Part shown: in pieces, positions 26,818 through 37,300 of the stretch | How the letters are laid out: each line of letters opens with the position of its first letter | Numbering within the stretch: the stretch's first letter is position 1 | DNA from: Nocardia sp. NBC_00565 | GTDB taxonomy: Bacteria; Actinomycetota; Actinomycetes; Mycobacteriales; Mycobacteriaceae | NCBI RefSeq assembly: GCF_036345915.1 | Contig: NZ_CP107785.1 | Coordinates: forward strand, 620,001 to 684,000 | DNA length: 64,000 nucleotides | Direction: 5' to 3' | The notes under the pieces: model-generated | Databases searched by the model: none | Told to the model about the DNA's origin: nothing | The model's input: only the letters and a program-made list of their open reading frames with translations | Translations under genes and position numbers: made by a program

Positions 26818-27753
26818 TCACGCAGAAACAAAGGCTGCCGCGGCGGGGTATTTGGCCAGCGCTTCGCCCGCGGCGATTTCCTCGGCATCGGCCAGCAGGG
26901 CATAGATGGTGGCGTTGACTCCGGTGGCGTGGGTTTCGTCGGCGCGCGCCAGGATCGCTTCACGGGATTCGACCGCGTCGCGGTGGTCGCCGAGGACGGT
27001 TTGCAGGCGTTTGGCCTCGTTGCCGAGATCTTTTGCGGGACTGCCGAGTACGTCGATCGCGCCCTCGCAGGAATAGCGAAGTCGTTTGGCGCCCTTGCGG
27101 ATATCGTGCAGCAGTTCGACGCGTTCTTCGGGGGAGACGGCGGGTTCGGCGTAGACGAGTCGCCGCAGTCGCTTGCGGTCCTTGCGCAGGATGCGTTCGA
27201 AGACTTCGGCAGCGGGCTGGTTCGACTTGGCGGCATCCAGGGGTGGTTCGGTGCGCCAGGCCGAAAGACGGTGGCGCAGGGTGTGATAGCGGTGCTTGTC
27301 GAGGGCGTCGAGAATGTTTGCGTGCGCCCGCGCGTACCGGTCGCGTTCCGCGCCGACCAGCTCGGTGCGCACGTACTCGGTGGTGCCGGGCACGTAACCG
27401 TTTCCGGCGGTCTTCGAGGTGCCGGCGGCCGCGGATTCCGTTGCGAGCCGGGCGAATTCATCCTGCGGCGCGTGTGCGGCGAGCAGCGCCGCGAACCGCT
27501 CCGCGCGCACTTCGGCGTCCCGGGCGACGCCGAGCAGATCCGCCAGCCATTTCAGCTCTTGCTGCATTTCGGCGATCGGCGATGGTTCGAAGAGCGTGCG
27601 GTAGGAGCGCAGCACACTGCGCAGCCTGCGCGTCGCGACCCGCATCTGGTGCACCGAATCCCAGGCGTCGGCGCGGACGTCGGGTTCGGCGGCCAGCAGC
27701 CGGTCGACGTCGTCGCGCAATGCCCCGACGATGGCGTTTCCGGCCGTGACCAT
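26818..27753 (-). CDS. CHAD domain protein
   Basis: 311 residues consisting of a CHAD domain, a helical bundle that binds polyphosphate through conserved His and basic residues. The hallmark VHQMRVATRRLRSVLRSYR is at about residues 34-52, and the second repeat HDIRKGAKRLRYSCE is at about 215. Many CHAD proteins carry an N-terminal CYTH triphosphatase domain; none is present here. The start codon lies two bases after the stop of the prolyl aminopeptidase gene, so it is the last gene of a minus-strand operon. Rv2226 holds the equivalent position in M. tuberculosis. Confidence 0.9.
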   Translation of the reverse strand: MVTAGNAIVGALRDDVDRLLAAEPDVRADAWDSVHQMRVATRRLRSVLRSYRTLFEPSPIAEMQQELKWLADLLGVARDAEVRAERFAALLAAHAPQDEFARLATESAAAGTSKTAGNGYVPGTTEYVRTELVGAERDRYARAHANILDALDKHRYHTLRHRLSAWRTEPPLDAAKSNQPAAEVFERILRKDRKRLRRLVYAEPAVSPEERVELLHDIRKGAKRLRYSCEGAIDVLGSPAKDLGNEAKRLQTVLGDHRDAVESREAILARADETHATGVNATIYALLADAEEIAAGEALAKYPAAAAFVSA

Positions 27754-27755
27754 GA

Positions 27756-28718
27756 TCAGCTCACTTTCGCGAATCCGTCGGTTGCCTCGACGAGATGGTG
27801 GGTGATGCCGGGTTCGTTCGCGGCATGTCCGGCGTCGTCGACGATGTGCAGTACCGAACCGGGCCAGGCACGGTGCAATTCCCAGGCACTGGTCGCCGGG
27901 CAGACAATGTCGTGGCGACCCTGCACGATAACGGCCGGGATGTGGGCAATGGTACCGATATCGCGCAGCAGCTGCCCCTCGTCGAGGAAGCCGGCGTTGA
28001 CGAAGTAGTGGTTCTCGATCCGGGCGAAGGCGAGCGCGAAGCGCGGCTCGGCGGTCTCCTCGACCCGATCCGGTTGCGGCAGTAGCGAACTCGTCGCGCC
28101 CTCCCAGGTGGACCAGGCGACCGCGGCGTCGCGCGCGACCTGCTCGTCGGGGGAGTGCAGCAGCCGGTGATACACCCGCACCAGATCGCTATCGCGTTCG
28201 GCTTCGGGCACCGGGGCCAGGAACTTCTCCCACTGGTCCGGATAGACGTATCCGGCGGCGCCGTTGTAGTACCAGTCGATTTCCTTGCGCCGTAACAGGA
28301 AGATGCCGCGCAACACCAGTTCGGTGACCCGGTCCGGATGTCGCTGCGTGTAGGCCAGCGCGAGTGTCGAACCCCACGAGCCGCCGAACACCTGCCAGCG
28401 CTCGATGCCGAGGTGCTCGCGCAGCGCCTCCATATCGGAGATCAGATGCTGAGTGGTGTTGGTCTCGAGGCTCGCGCCGTCGGCGATATGCGGCGTGGAC
28501 TGCCCGCAGCCGCGTTGATCGAAGAGCACGATCCGGTAGACCGCCGGGTCGAAGAACTGGCGGTGGAACGGCGCGGTGCCGCCGCCGGGGCCGCCGTGCA
28601 GGAATACCGCGGGTTTGCCGTCCGGGTTGCCGCTGACTTCCCAGTACACGGATTGGCCTGCGCCGACGTCGAGCATGCCCGTGTCGTACGGCCGGATCGG
28701 GGGGTAGAGGGTGCGCAT
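27756..28718 (-). CDS. pip: prolyl aminopeptidase (S33 family)
   Basis: 320 residues, the usual size. It removes N-terminal proline from peptides in the cytoplasm. Family signatures: HGGPGGG oxyanion loop, LFDQRGCGQSTPH, nucleophile GGSWGS (Ser about 114), Asp in QGRHDIVCP and His in DDAGHAANE. The start ATG overlaps the stop codon of the upstream lipoprotein gene by one base (TGATG), and the CHAD gene follows two bases after its stop, indicating tight coupling of the three genes. Confidence 0.93.
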   Translation of the reverse strand: MRTLYPPIRPYDTGMLDVGAGQSVYWEVSGNPDGKPAVFLHGGPGGGTAPFHRQFFDPAVYRIVLFDQRGCGQSTPHIADGASLETNTTQHLISDMEALREHLGIERWQVFGGSWGSTLALAYTQRHPDRVTELVLRGIFLLRRKEIDWYYNGAAGYVYPDQWEKFLAPVPEAERDSDLVRVYHRLLHSPDEQVARDAAVAWSTWEGATSSLLPQPDRVEETAEPRFALAFARIENHYFVNAGFLDEGQLLRDIGTIAHIPAVIVQGRHDIVCPATSAWELHRAWPGSVLHIVDDAGHAANEPGITHHLVEATDGFAKVS

Positions 28719-29170
28719 CAGAAGGCGAGTCCCGAAGCGAGATCCTTCAATTCCAGTGCCTCGATCGCCTGCTGGTGCACATCGGCGCAGCTCTTGATGG
28801 TGATCCGGTCGATTATCGCCTTATCGGCCAGCACATGGCCGTTGATGCCGCCGTTGCGCAGTGCCCACTCGTGCACCAGCGCGTTGAGTCCGATCCGGCC
28901 CAATGTCGGGCCCTGCACCCGCCAGTTCGACAGTTCGGGGCGGATCATGTCGCAGAGCTGCGTTGCCGAGGCGTCGGAGATCTCCAGGCTGGTCGGTGCG
29001 GCGCCGGTGGTCTTGCCGGGCGCGGTGGTGGCGGTCGCCGATCCGGTGGTCGTGCTCGAGCTGCCGGTGGGTGCCGGGTTCGAGTCGCTCCCGCAGGCGG
29101 TCAGTGCCGCGGCGGCGAAAACGCCCGCCACCACCAGCGTGCTGCGTGAAATCCAACGGGGTTGCGGCAT
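28718..29170 (-). CDS. lipoprotein of unknown function
   Basis: 150 residues from ATG 29170 with GAGGT nearby upstream. The signal peptide ends in a lipobox (LTAC-G, Cys about 26), followed by a Ser/Thr/Pro-rich linker (about 27-60) and a roughly 90-residue domain with two cysteines (ATQLCDMIR and IKSCADVHQQ). This layout resembles DUF3558-like or DUF732-like nocardial lipoproteins, but I cannot name the family. It overlaps the downstream pip start by one base and is probably the first gene of the lipoprotein-pip-CHAD operon. Confidence 0.75.
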   Translation of the reverse strand: MPQPRWISRSTLVVAGVFAAAALTACGSDSNPAPTGSSSTTTGSATATTAPGKTTGAAPTSLEISDASATQLCDMIRPELSNWRVQGPTLGRIGLNALVHEWALRNGGINGHVLADKAIIDRITIKSCADVHQQAIEALELKDLASGLAF

Positions 29171-29259
29171 CGGTACCTCTGCTCGTGTCGACATTGTCGG
29201 TTTCGAGTCTGCCATTGTTTGCCGCGGGTGGCCCGCGCGAGTTTGCTGGAGATCGCGGA

Positions 29260-30129
29260 TCAACCGTGGTCGTGCAAGCCCGAGCGCAGATCGTCCAGTA
29301 GACCTCGCAGAAACCGGGCGAAGCGCGGTGGTGTGGCATCGATGGTGCGCCATGGGTGCAGGGCGACCAGCGGGGCGAGCCGGTCGGCGAGTGCGATCTC
29401 GGCCTCGGTGACGGTCCCGGATCGCCGCCATCGGTCGAGGTATTCGGTGCGGTGCGGTCCACGCAGCACCCGCCAGGACAGCAACGGGTGGGTGAGCACC
29501 GCATCGCCCCAGTCGAACAGCAGGCCGGTGCCCACATCCGAATCGGTGAAGACATTGCCGGGCTGCAGATCGTTGTGTTCGATGCTCAGCCTGCCGAATT
29601 CGGCGAGCGCGGTGGCGGCCTCGGTGATCGCGCCGCCGAGGCCGGGCACGCGCGGCTCGAAGTGGCGGTAGACGGTGATCAGTTGGGGCGGTGGCAGATA
29701 CGGCGTGCCGGTGGCGCGCAGCTCATCGATGTGGTCGGTCATCGCCAGCTGTAGGTCGGCATAGCGGCGGACCAGATCGGTCCACGCCGCCTCGGTGTCG
29801 CGGGCGGTGGGTCCGCCGTCCGGGCTGAGCAGCCAGCCGTGATCCGCCTGCACCGCAAGTGGTTCCAGGACGCTGCCGGGCCGAAGCCGGGCCAGCGCCA
29901 GCAGCAGCGGACCCTCATGGGCGCAGGCGCGCGAGTTGGCCTTCAGCCACATCGGACCCGCGTCGGTCGGGATGCGCGCGATCAATGACCATGCGCGGCG
30001 GCGGGTTTCCGCGGGCGCCCCGGTGATCGTGATCCCGCGGTCGGTGAGAACGCCGGCGGCCCAGTCGAGTATGGGCGCGAGCGGCTGGCCGAGCAGTGCC
30101 GCGGGCGCGTGCACCGCTCGACCGGTCAT
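29260..30129 (-). CDS. aminoglycoside phosphotransferase-like kinase
   Basis: 289 residues with the APH/choline-kinase fold. The Brenner motif is IEHNDLQPGNVF (catalytic Asp), followed by LLFDWGDAVLTHPLL, where the Asp binds metal. The N-lobe Lys is probably in MWLKANSRACAHEG. Real antibiotic resistance cannot be assumed; most such chromosomal proteins phosphorylate unknown small molecules. The ATG at 30129 lies seven bases beyond the panB stop, so it is likely co-transcribed with panB. A longer upstream frame overlaps panB and was rejected. Confidence 0.83.
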   Translation of the reverse strand: MTGRAVHAPAALLGQPLAPILDWAAGVLTDRGITITGAPAETRRRAWSLIARIPTDAGPMWLKANSRACAHEGPLLLALARLRPGSVLEPLAVQADHGWLLSPDGGPTARDTEAAWTDLVRRYADLQLAMTDHIDELRATGTPYLPPPQLITVYRHFEPRVPGLGGAITEAATALAEFGRLSIEHNDLQPGNVFTDSDVGTGLLFDWGDAVLTHPLLSWRVLRGPHRTEYLDRWRRSGTVTEAEIALADRLAPLVALHPWRTIDATPPRFARFLRGLLDDLRSGLHDHG

Positions 30130-30136
30130 TGTGAAC

Positions 30137-30991
30137 TCAGAAGCTGTGTTCGGGGCCGGGGAAGGTCCCGCGCCGTACCTCGTCGGCGTAAGCGACCGCG
30201 GCGGAACGCAGTTCATCGCCGACATTGCCGAACCGCTTGACGAACTTGGCGGTCTTGCCCGAGGTGTAGCCCGCCATGTCCTGCCAGACCAGCACCTGGG
30301 CGTCGCATTCATGGCCCGCACCGATGCCGACCGTCGGAATGGTGAGCTTGCGGGTCACCTGTCCGGCCAGTTCGGCGGGCACCATCTCCATCACCACGGA
30401 GAACGCGCCGGCCTCCTGGACCGCGATGGCGTCGGCGACGAGCTGTTCGGCGCCGTCGCCGCGCCCCTGCACCCGGAAACCGCCGAGGGTGTTGACGCTC
30501 TGCGGGGTGAAGCCGATATGCGCCATCACCGGGATACCGGCCGAGGTGATCAGCGCGATCTGCTCGGCGACCCGCTCACCGCCCTCCAGTTTCACCGCGT
30601 GCGCCCCGCCCTCCTTCATGAACCGGGTCGCGGTCGCCAGCGCCTGCTGCGGCGAGGACTCGTAGGTGCCGAACGGCAGATCGGCCACCACCAGCGCGTG
30701 CGGTGCGCCGCGGACCACACCGCGCACCAGCGGGATGAGTTCGTCGATGGTGATCGGCACGGTGGTGTCGTAGCCGTAGACGACATTCGCCGCGGAGTCG
30801 CCGACCAGCAGCACCGGAATCCCGGCCTCTTCGAACAGCCGGGCGGAGGAGTAGTCGTAGGCGGTCAGCATGGACCAACGCTCACCGTCGGACTTCATCT
30901 GCTGCAGATGATGCACCCGCGTCTTGCGCTTGGCCGCCTTTGGGGCAGGGGCAGCACCGTAGGCAGGGGTTTCCGAATCGGATACGGACAT
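30137..30991 (-). CDS. panB: 3-methyl-2-oxobutanoate hydroxymethyltransferase
   Basis: 284 residues. PanB transfers a hydroxymethyl group from methylene-tetrahydrofolate to 2-oxoisovalerate, the first step of pantothenate synthesis. Family blocks are intact: [34 protein letters not shown] (Mg-binding Asp), [25 protein letters not shown] and [18 protein letters not shown]. The start at 30991 is chosen because GGGA is five bases upstream; a second ATG is adjacent. It is divergent from the CaeA-type protease as in M. tuberculosis, where panB is Rv2225. Confidence 0.96.
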   Translation of the reverse strand: MSVSDSETPAYGAAPAPKAAKRKTRVHHLQQMKSDGERWSMLTAYDYSSARLFEEAGIPVLLVGDSAANVVYGYDTTVPITIDELIPLVRGVVRGAPHALVVADLPFGTYESSPQQALATATRFMKEGGAHAVKLEGGERVAEQIALITSAGIPVMAHIGFTPQSVNTLGGFRVQGRGDGAEQLVADAIAVQEAGAFSVVMEMVPAELAGQVTRKLTIPTVGIGAGHECDAQVLVWQDMAGYTSGKTAKFVKRFGNVGDELRSAAVAYADEVRRGTFPGPEHSF

Positions 30992-31276
30992 CATCGTCCC
31001 TTTCATGGTTGTCGCCTCGAGGCCCGTTCGGGTCCCCGGGTTTGTATGACGAATCCAGTGTGCACCTCCTGCACGGCCTGCTTAAGGCCATGTGCGGTGC
31101 AATTGGTCACATCGCAATGCCATCGCGACGCCTGATTTCGCACGAACATCGGTAACTCGTCGGGTACGCCCAGGACTTATCGCGCCCCCGACTGTCGGTC
31201 CGGTGGCCAAGGTTCGAGGCACTTACGACCGGCAAAAGTTTCGGGGAGGCGGGGGCGCCATGCCAGGATCGTCGAC

Positions 31277-32812
31277 ATGTCATTGGTGCGGAGTGGTCGT
31301 GGGTTGCTGGTGGGGGTGGCGCTGGCGATGGTGGTGGCCGGGTGCACGGTGTCCAAGAACGAGCCGGGCCAACCGCTACCCGCACCGCCCGCGGGCTTGG
31401 AGAAGTTCTACAGTCAGACGGCGAACTGGGGTTCCTGCGACGGTTTCGGCTCCGCGGACGATCCCCTCGCGCCCAAAACCGAGTGCACGCGCATCTCCGT
31501 GCCCGTCGACTACACCAAGCCCGACGGCGCGACTGCGCAGATCGCGCTGGCCCGAATCCCGGCCAGCGGCAAGCGGATCGGTTCGCTGCTGCTGAACCCG
31601 GGCGGGCCTGGGGTGTCCGGTCTGTCGATGTCGGCCATCGCGGGCAAGACCGCGTTGGCCGAGCGTTTCGACCGGGTCGGCTTCGATCCGCGCGGCGTCG
31701 GCTCCTCGACCCCGACCATCGCCTGCTTGACTCCGCAGCAGAACGACGCCGAACGAGCCGAGCCGCCGAGCGACAACACCCCGGAGGGCATCACCGCCGC
31801 CGAGGACGAGAACCATCAGTTCGTCGACCACTGCGTGCAGCGCACGGGCACCGAGTTCCTGGCCCATGTCGGCACCCGCGAGGTGGTCCAGGACATGGAC
31901 GTGATCCGCGCCGTACTCGGTGACCCGAAGCTCAGCTACCTCGGCTACTCCTACGGCACCAAACTCGGCTCGGCCTATGCCGAGAAGTTCCCGGACAACG
32001 TGCGCGCGCTGGTGCTCGACGGTGCGGTGGACTCCTCACAGGACCCGGTGCAGGAGTCGCTGCGGCAGGCGGCCGGGTTCCAGAAGGCCTTCGACGCCTA
32101 CGCCACCGACTGCGCCAAGCAGGCGGACTGCCCGCTGGGCACCGATCCGGCCCGGGCCGTCGCCAACTTCCGCGCGCTGGTGAATCCGCTGGAAACCAAG
32201 CCCGCCTCGACCACCGATCCGCGCGGGCTCAGCTACGGCGACGCCGTCACCGGCGTACAGCAGGCGCTCTACTCCGACGATTTCTGGCGGGTGCTCACCC
32301 TCGGCCTGTCCGAATTGCGCGACGGGCGCGGTGACACGCTGCTGAAGCTCGCCGATCTCTACGACGGTCGCCGCGACGACGGCAGCTATGACAACACCCA
32401 GGAGGCGTTCAACGCGATCCGCTGCGTCGATGATCCGAGCATCGATGATCGGGCGGTGACGGGCCGCCAGGATGCCGAGTACCGCAAGGCGGCCCCGTTC
32501 CTGGACGACGGCCGCGGCACCGGCGCCGCCCCGCTGGAGTTGTGCGCGACCTGGCCGGTGCCCAATACCAGCGAGCCGCACAAGATTTCCGCGCCCGGGC
32601 TGCCGAAGACGGTGGTGGTGTCGACCACCGAGGATCCCGCGACGCCCTATCAGTCCGGTGTCGATCTGGCCAACCAGCTCGGTGCCGCGCTGATCACCTT
32701 CCGGGGCACCCGACACACCGCGGCATTGGTTGCGGGCGACCAGTGCCTGGACGACACGGTGATCTCCTACCTCACCGATCTGCAGGTTCCGGAGGCCGGA
32801 TTGACCTGCTGA
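31277..32812 (+). CDS. CaeA/Hip1-type lipoprotein serine protease
   Basis: 511 residues. The signal peptide ends in a lipobox (VVAGC, Cys about 23), placing it on the outer face of the membrane. The alpha/beta hydrolase domain carries LLNPGGPGVSG (oxyanion), GYSYGT with nucleophile Ser225, Asp453 in STTEDPATP and His480 in GTRHTA. This fits the tripeptidyl-peptidase-like family of Rv2223c/Rv2224c, of which Rv2224c (CaeA, Hip1) processes surface proteins. There is one copy here where M. tuberculosis has two in tandem. AGGA lies nine bases before the ATG. It is followed by glnA2. Confidence 0.9.
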   Translation: MSLVRSGRGLLVGVALAMVVAGCTVSKNEPGQPLPAPPAGLEKFYSQTANWGSCDGFGSADDPLAPKTECTRISVPVDYTKPDGATAQIALARIPASGKRIGSLLLNPGGPGVSGLSMSAIAGKTALAERFDRVGFDPRGVGSSTPTIACLTPQQNDAERAEPPSDNTPEGITAAEDENHQFVDHCVQRTGTEFLAHVGTREVVQDMDVIRAVLGDPKLSYLGYSYGTKLGSAYAEKFPDNVRALVLDGAVDSSQDPVQESLRQAAGFQKAFDAYATDCAKQADCPLGTDPARAVANFRALVNPLETKPASTTDPRGLSYGDAVTGVQQALYSDDFWRVLTLGLSELRDGRGDTLLKLADLYDGRRDDGSYDNTQEAFNAIRCVDDPSIDDRAVTGRQDAEYRKAAPFLDDGRGTGAAPLELCATWPVPNTSEPHKISAPGLPKTVVVSTTEDPATPYQSGVDLANQLGAALITFRGTRHTAALVAGDQCLDDTVISYLTDLQVPEAGLTC

Positions 32813-32887
32813 CGCGCCCTCACGATGCGATCTTGCCGGGTGTGCGATTCATTCCGAATGACGGGATTGCAATCCCTAAGCGTGTAC

Positions 32888-32903
32888 GTAACACGGATTT
32901 AAC
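32888..32903 (+). promoter_or_regulatory. candidate GlnR box upstream of glnA2
   Basis: GTAAC, six bases, TTAAC: two half-sites 11 bases apart, matching the GlnR pattern GTnAC-n6-GnAAC except at the first bases of the second half. It lies 24-39 bases before the glnA2 start, overlapping the expected -35 region of a leaderless promoter. The sign of regulation cannot be read. Confidence 0.5.
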
Positions 32904-32913
32904 GCCGGGTGCT

Positions 32914-32919
32914 TACGCT
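32914..32919 (+). promoter_or_regulatory. -10 box (TACGCT) for leaderless glnA2
   Basis: TACGCT fits TANNNT and ends eight bases before the glnA2 ATG. No ribosome site is present, so transcription probably starts at or next to the initiation codon. Confidence 0.5.
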
Positions 32920-32926
32920 CGGCGAC

Positions 32927-34267
32927 ATGGATCGCCAGAAGGAATTCGTGCTGCGGACGCTCGAAGAACGGGATATCCGCTTCGTGCGTCTCTGGTTCAC
33001 CGATGTTTTGGGCTATTTGAAGTCCGTTGCCATCGCCCCCGCCGAACTAGAGGGCGCCTTCGAGGAGGGCATCGGCTTCGACGGCTCGGCCATCGAGGGC
33101 TTCGCCCGCGTGTCGGAGGCGGACATGGTCGCGCGGCCGGATCCGTCGACCTTCCAAGTGCTGCCGTGGTCCACCAGTAAGGGCCACCAGCACTCCGCGC
33201 GCATGTTCTGCGACATCACCATGCCCGACGGTTCGCCGTCCTGGGCGGATCCGCGCCACGTGCTGCGCCGCCAGCTGAACAAGGCCGCCGACGTCGGCTT
33301 CAGCTGCTATGTGCACCCAGAGATCGAGTTCTTCCTGCTCGAAAACGGCCCGCGGGACGGCTCGGACCCCCGTCCCGCCGACAGCGGCGGTTTCTTCGAC
33401 CAGGCCGTGCACGACTCCGCCCCCAATTTCCGTCGGCACGCGATCGACGCGCTGGAGTCGATGGGCATCTCGGTGGAGTTCAGTCACCACGAGGGCGCGC
33501 CCGGTCAGCAGGAGATCGACCTGCGCTACGCCGACGCGCTGTCGATGGCCGACAACGTGATGACCTTCCGCTACCTGATCAAGGAAGTGGCCATCGACGA
33601 GGGTGTGCGCGCGACGTTCATGCCCAAGCCGTTCGCCCAGTACCCTGGCTCGGCCATGCACACCCACATGAGCCTGTTCGAGGGCGAGGCCAACGCCTTC
33701 CACGATCCGGACGATCCGATCAACCTCTCGGAGACGGCGCGCGCGTTCATCGCGGGCATCCTGGAGCACGCGCCGGAGATCAGCGCGATCTCCAACCAGT
33801 GGGTGAACTCCTACAAGCGGCTCATCCACGGCGGCGAAGCGCCGACCGCGGCCTCGTGGGGCCGGTCCAACCGCTCCGCGCTGGTGCGGGTGCCGATGTA
33901 CACCCCGAACAAGTCCTCCTCGCGCCGCGTCGAGATCCGCAGCCCAGATTCGGCCTGCAACCCCTACCTGACCTTCGCGGTGCTGCTGGCCGCCGGTCTG
34001 CGTGGCATCGAGAAGGGCTACACACTGCCGCCCGAGGCCGAGGACGACGTGTGGTCGCTGACCGCCGCCGAGCGTCGCGCCATGGGCTTCCGCGAGCTGC
34101 CCGGCACGCTGGACGAGGCCCTGCAGGCGATGGAGCGCTCGGAGCTGGTCGCCGAGACGCTCGGCGAGCACGTATTCGACTTCTTCCTGCGCAACAAGCG
34201 CCGGGAGTGGGCGGACTATCGCAGCCAGGTGACACCGTACGAGCTGAAGGAGTACCTCGGCTTGTGA
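32927..34267 (+). CDS. glnA2: glutamine synthetase, GlnA2 type
   Basis: 446 residues, the same length as the M. tuberculosis protein. Glutamine synthetase signatures: FDGSAIEGFAR, HPEIEFFL (metal-binding Glu), EFSHHEGAPGQQEIDLRYADALSMADN, FMPKPFAQYPGSAMHTHMS and the NRSALVRVP arginine loop. The adenylylation loop reads EAEDDVWSLTAAERR with no Tyr, so unlike GlnA1 it is not expected to be controlled by GlnE. Actinobacterial GlnA2 proteins are reported as minor synthetases or, in Streptomyces, polyamine-active enzymes; which applies here is unknown. The start ATG 32927 is leaderless with a candidate GlnR site upstream. glnE follows 78 bases later. Confidence 0.93.
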   Translation: MDRQKEFVLRTLEERDIRFVRLWFTDVLGYLKSVAIAPAELEGAFEEGIGFDGSAIEGFARVSEADMVARPDPSTFQVLPWSTSKGHQHSARMFCDITMPDGSPSWADPRHVLRRQLNKAADVGFSCYVHPEIEFFLLENGPRDGSDPRPADSGGFFDQAVHDSAPNFRRHAIDALESMGISVEFSHHEGAPGQQEIDLRYADALSMADNVMTFRYLIKEVAIDEGVRATFMPKPFAQYPGSAMHTHMSLFEGEANAFHDPDDPINLSETARAFIAGILEHAPEISAISNQWVNSYKRLIHGGEAPTAASWGRSNRSALVRVPMYTPNKSSSRRVEIRSPDSACNPYLTFAVLLAAGLRGIEKGYTLPPEAEDDVWSLTAAERRAMGFRELPGTLDEALQAMERSELVAETLGEHVFDFFLRNKRREWADYRSQVTPYELKEYLGL

Positions 34268-34345
34268 CGCTCTAAACGGCTACGTTTACGCGTCTTTCCC
34301 ACCGGCCTTGCTGGCAACAGATGATCGGGCAACTAAGTTGGACTT

Positions 34346-37300
34346 ATGGTCCGGCCGCCGTCTGCTCGTTCAGCTGTCCCTGGTGTCGGTCGGCTCGGAT
34401 TGCTCGAGCCGACCGCCGCCGTATCGTTGCGAGAGTTGGCGTGGGACAACATCGACAGCATTCCGGTGCTGTGGGCGTTGTCGCGCGCGCCGGATGCCGA
34501 TCTCGCACTGCTGACCCTGACGCGGCTGCGGGCCGCGCTGGGCGAGGAGTGGCCCGAGCTGGATTCGACGCTGCGGGTTGATAGTGCGTTGCGCGGCAGG
34601 CTTTTCGCGCTCATCGGATCGTCGAGCGCCTTTGCCGATCATCTGGTCGCCGATCCGGCCGCGTGGCGAATTCTGCTGCGGGACAAGCTACCTGCGCGCG
34701 CGGAGCTGATCGCGGATCTGCTGGCCGCCGTGCGGGCGGTGCCTGTGGCGAGTCCGAATCCGGATGCGCTGCTGTACCGGGCCGAGATATCTGGTCCGGA
34801 GGCAGTTCCGTTGCTGCGCAATCGGTATCGTGATCAGCTCATGCTGTTGGCCGCGCTGGATCTGGCGGCGACCGTGGAGAACGAACCGGTGGTGCCATAT
34901 CAGGTGGTCGGCCGTCATCTCACCGATCTGGCCGATGCGGCATTGACCGCCGCGTTGGCGGTGGCGGTGGCGCGGGTCTGCAAGGACGAGCCGGTTCCGG
35001 TGCGGCTGGCCGTGGTCGCCATGGGTAAGAGCGGTGCGTGCGAACTCAACTACGTCAGCGATGTCGACGTCGTCTTCGTCGCCGAGCCCGCCGATGCCAC
35101 CGCGACCCGGTTGGCGGCCGAGATGATGAGCGTGGGCAGTGCGGCCTTCTTCGAGGTCGACGCGGCGCTGCGGCCCGAGGGCAAGGCGGGCGCGCTGGTG
35201 CGCACGCTGGAGTCGCATGTCGCCTACTACAAGCGGTGGGCCAGGACCTGGGAGTTCCAGGCGTTGCTCAAGGGGCGTCCGATGACCGGCGATCTGGCGC
35301 TGGGGGAGCAGTACCGCGATGCGCTGATGCCGATGGTGTGGACCGCCTCCGAGCGTCCCGATTTCGTCGCCGACGTGCAGTCGATGCGGCGTCGGGTGGA
35401 GGATCTGGTCCCCGCCGATCTGCGTGAGCGCGAACTCAAGCTCGGGCACGGCAGCTTGCGTGATGTCGAATTCGCCGTGCAGCTCTTGCAATTGGTGCAC
35501 GGCCGGGTGGACGAGACGCTGCACGTGCAGGGCACCGTCGAGGCGCTGACCGCATTGGCCGCCGGCGGCTACATCGGGCGCGACGACGCCGCGAACCTCA
35601 CGGCCTCTTACGAATTCCTGCGCCTGCTCGAGCATCGGCTGCAGTTGCAGCGGCTCAAGCGCACCCACACCCTGCCCGCCGCCGATGACGAAGAGGGGAT
35701 GCGCTGGCTGGCCCGCGCCGCGCACATCCGCCCCGATGGCCGGCAGGACGCGGTGGGTGTGCTGGCTAACGAGATTCGCCGTAATGCGGTGCGGGTGCGG
35801 CGATTACACGCCAAGCTCTTCTATCGTCCGCTGCTGGAATCGGTCGTGAAGCTGGAACCCGACGCACTGCGGCTGAGCCCGGACGCGGCTATCCGGCAGT
35901 TGGCGGCGCTGGGCTATATCGCGCCGGAGAACGCGCTCGGGCATCTCAAGGCGCTCACCGGCGGGGTGTCGCGCAAAGGCCGGATTCAGGCGCTGCTGTT
36001 GCCGACGCTGCTCGAATGGCTCGGTGACACACCGAATCCCGATGCCGGACTGCTCGCCTACCGGCGGGTGTCGGAGGGGCTGGACGATCAGATCTGGTTC
36101 CTGCGCGAGTTGCGCGACGAGGGGGCGATCGCGCAGCGGTTGATGATCGTGCTCGGTTCGTCGGAGTATCTGCCGGATCTGTTGATCAACGCGCCGGACA
36201 CCATTCGGATGTATGCCGATGGACCGGGCGGGCCGCTGTTGCTCAGCCCGCAGCCCGAAGACGTTGCGCGCGGGATCCTTACGGCGGCGGCGCGCTATGA
36301 GGATCCCAATCGTGCGGTGGCGGCGGCACGTTCGCTGCGCAGGCACGAGTTGGCGCGTGTCGCCTCGGCCGATCTGCTCGGCATGCTGGATGTGCCGCAG
36401 GTGTGTCGTGCGCTGTCCTCGGTGTGGGTCGCGGTGCTGGAAGCCGCACTGCGCGCGGTGATCCGAGCCAGCGAGGCCGAACTCGGCGAGCCGGCACCGG
36501 CCGATTTCGCGGTGATCGGGATGGGTCGCCTCGGCGGTATGGAACTGGGCTACGGGTCCGATGCCGACGTACTGTTCGTCTGCGATCCGCGGCCCGGTGC
36601 GGACGAGACCAAGGCCGTGAAGTGGGCGATCAGCGTCGCGGAGAAGGTGCAGCGGATGCTCGGCGCGCCGAGCACCGATCCGCCGCTGCAGGTCGATGCC
36701 GGGCTGCGGCCGGAGGGCCGCAATGGTGCGCTGGTGCGCACGCTGGCCGCCTATGCCGCCTACTACCAGCAATGGGCACAGCCGTGGGAGGTGCAGGCGC
36801 TGCTGCGCGCGCATCAGGTGGCCGGGGACCAGGAACTCGGTGTCCGGTTCCTGCACACCGTCGACAAGGTGCGCTATCCGGAGGGCGGGGTGTCGAGTGA
36901 GGCGGTGCGCGAGATCCGCCGGATCAAGGCGCGGGTCGATGCCGAACGCCTGCCGCGCGGTGCGAATCCGGCGACCCACACCAAGCTCGGGCGCGGCGGC
37001 CTGGCCGATATCGAGTGGACCGTACAGCTGATGCAGCTGCGCTACGCCCACGATGTGCTCGGCCTGCACAACACCTCGACACTGGAATCCCTGAACGTCA
37101 TCGAGCAGACGAAACTTCTTGATACCCAGGATATTTCGCTGCTGCGCGAGGCCTGGCTGACGGCCACCAAGGCGCGCAACGCCCTGGTGCTGGTACGCGG
37201 CAAGCCCGCCGACCAGCTACCCGGCCCGGGCCGTCTACTATCGGCCGTCGCGCGGGTGGCGGGCTGGCCGAACGATGACGGCAGCGAGTTTCTCGACAAC

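Noticed and set aside
29260..30321. Longer N-terminal version of the APH-like kinase beginning inside panB
   Set aside because: The first 64 codons overlap the conserved C-terminus of panB and have shadow composition; the ATG at 30129 gives a normal-sized protein.
35804..37069. Antisense frame of 421 codons opposite glnE
   Set aside because: Typical high-GC shadow rich in Arg, Gln and His; glnE active-site motifs on the plus strand are intact throughout.
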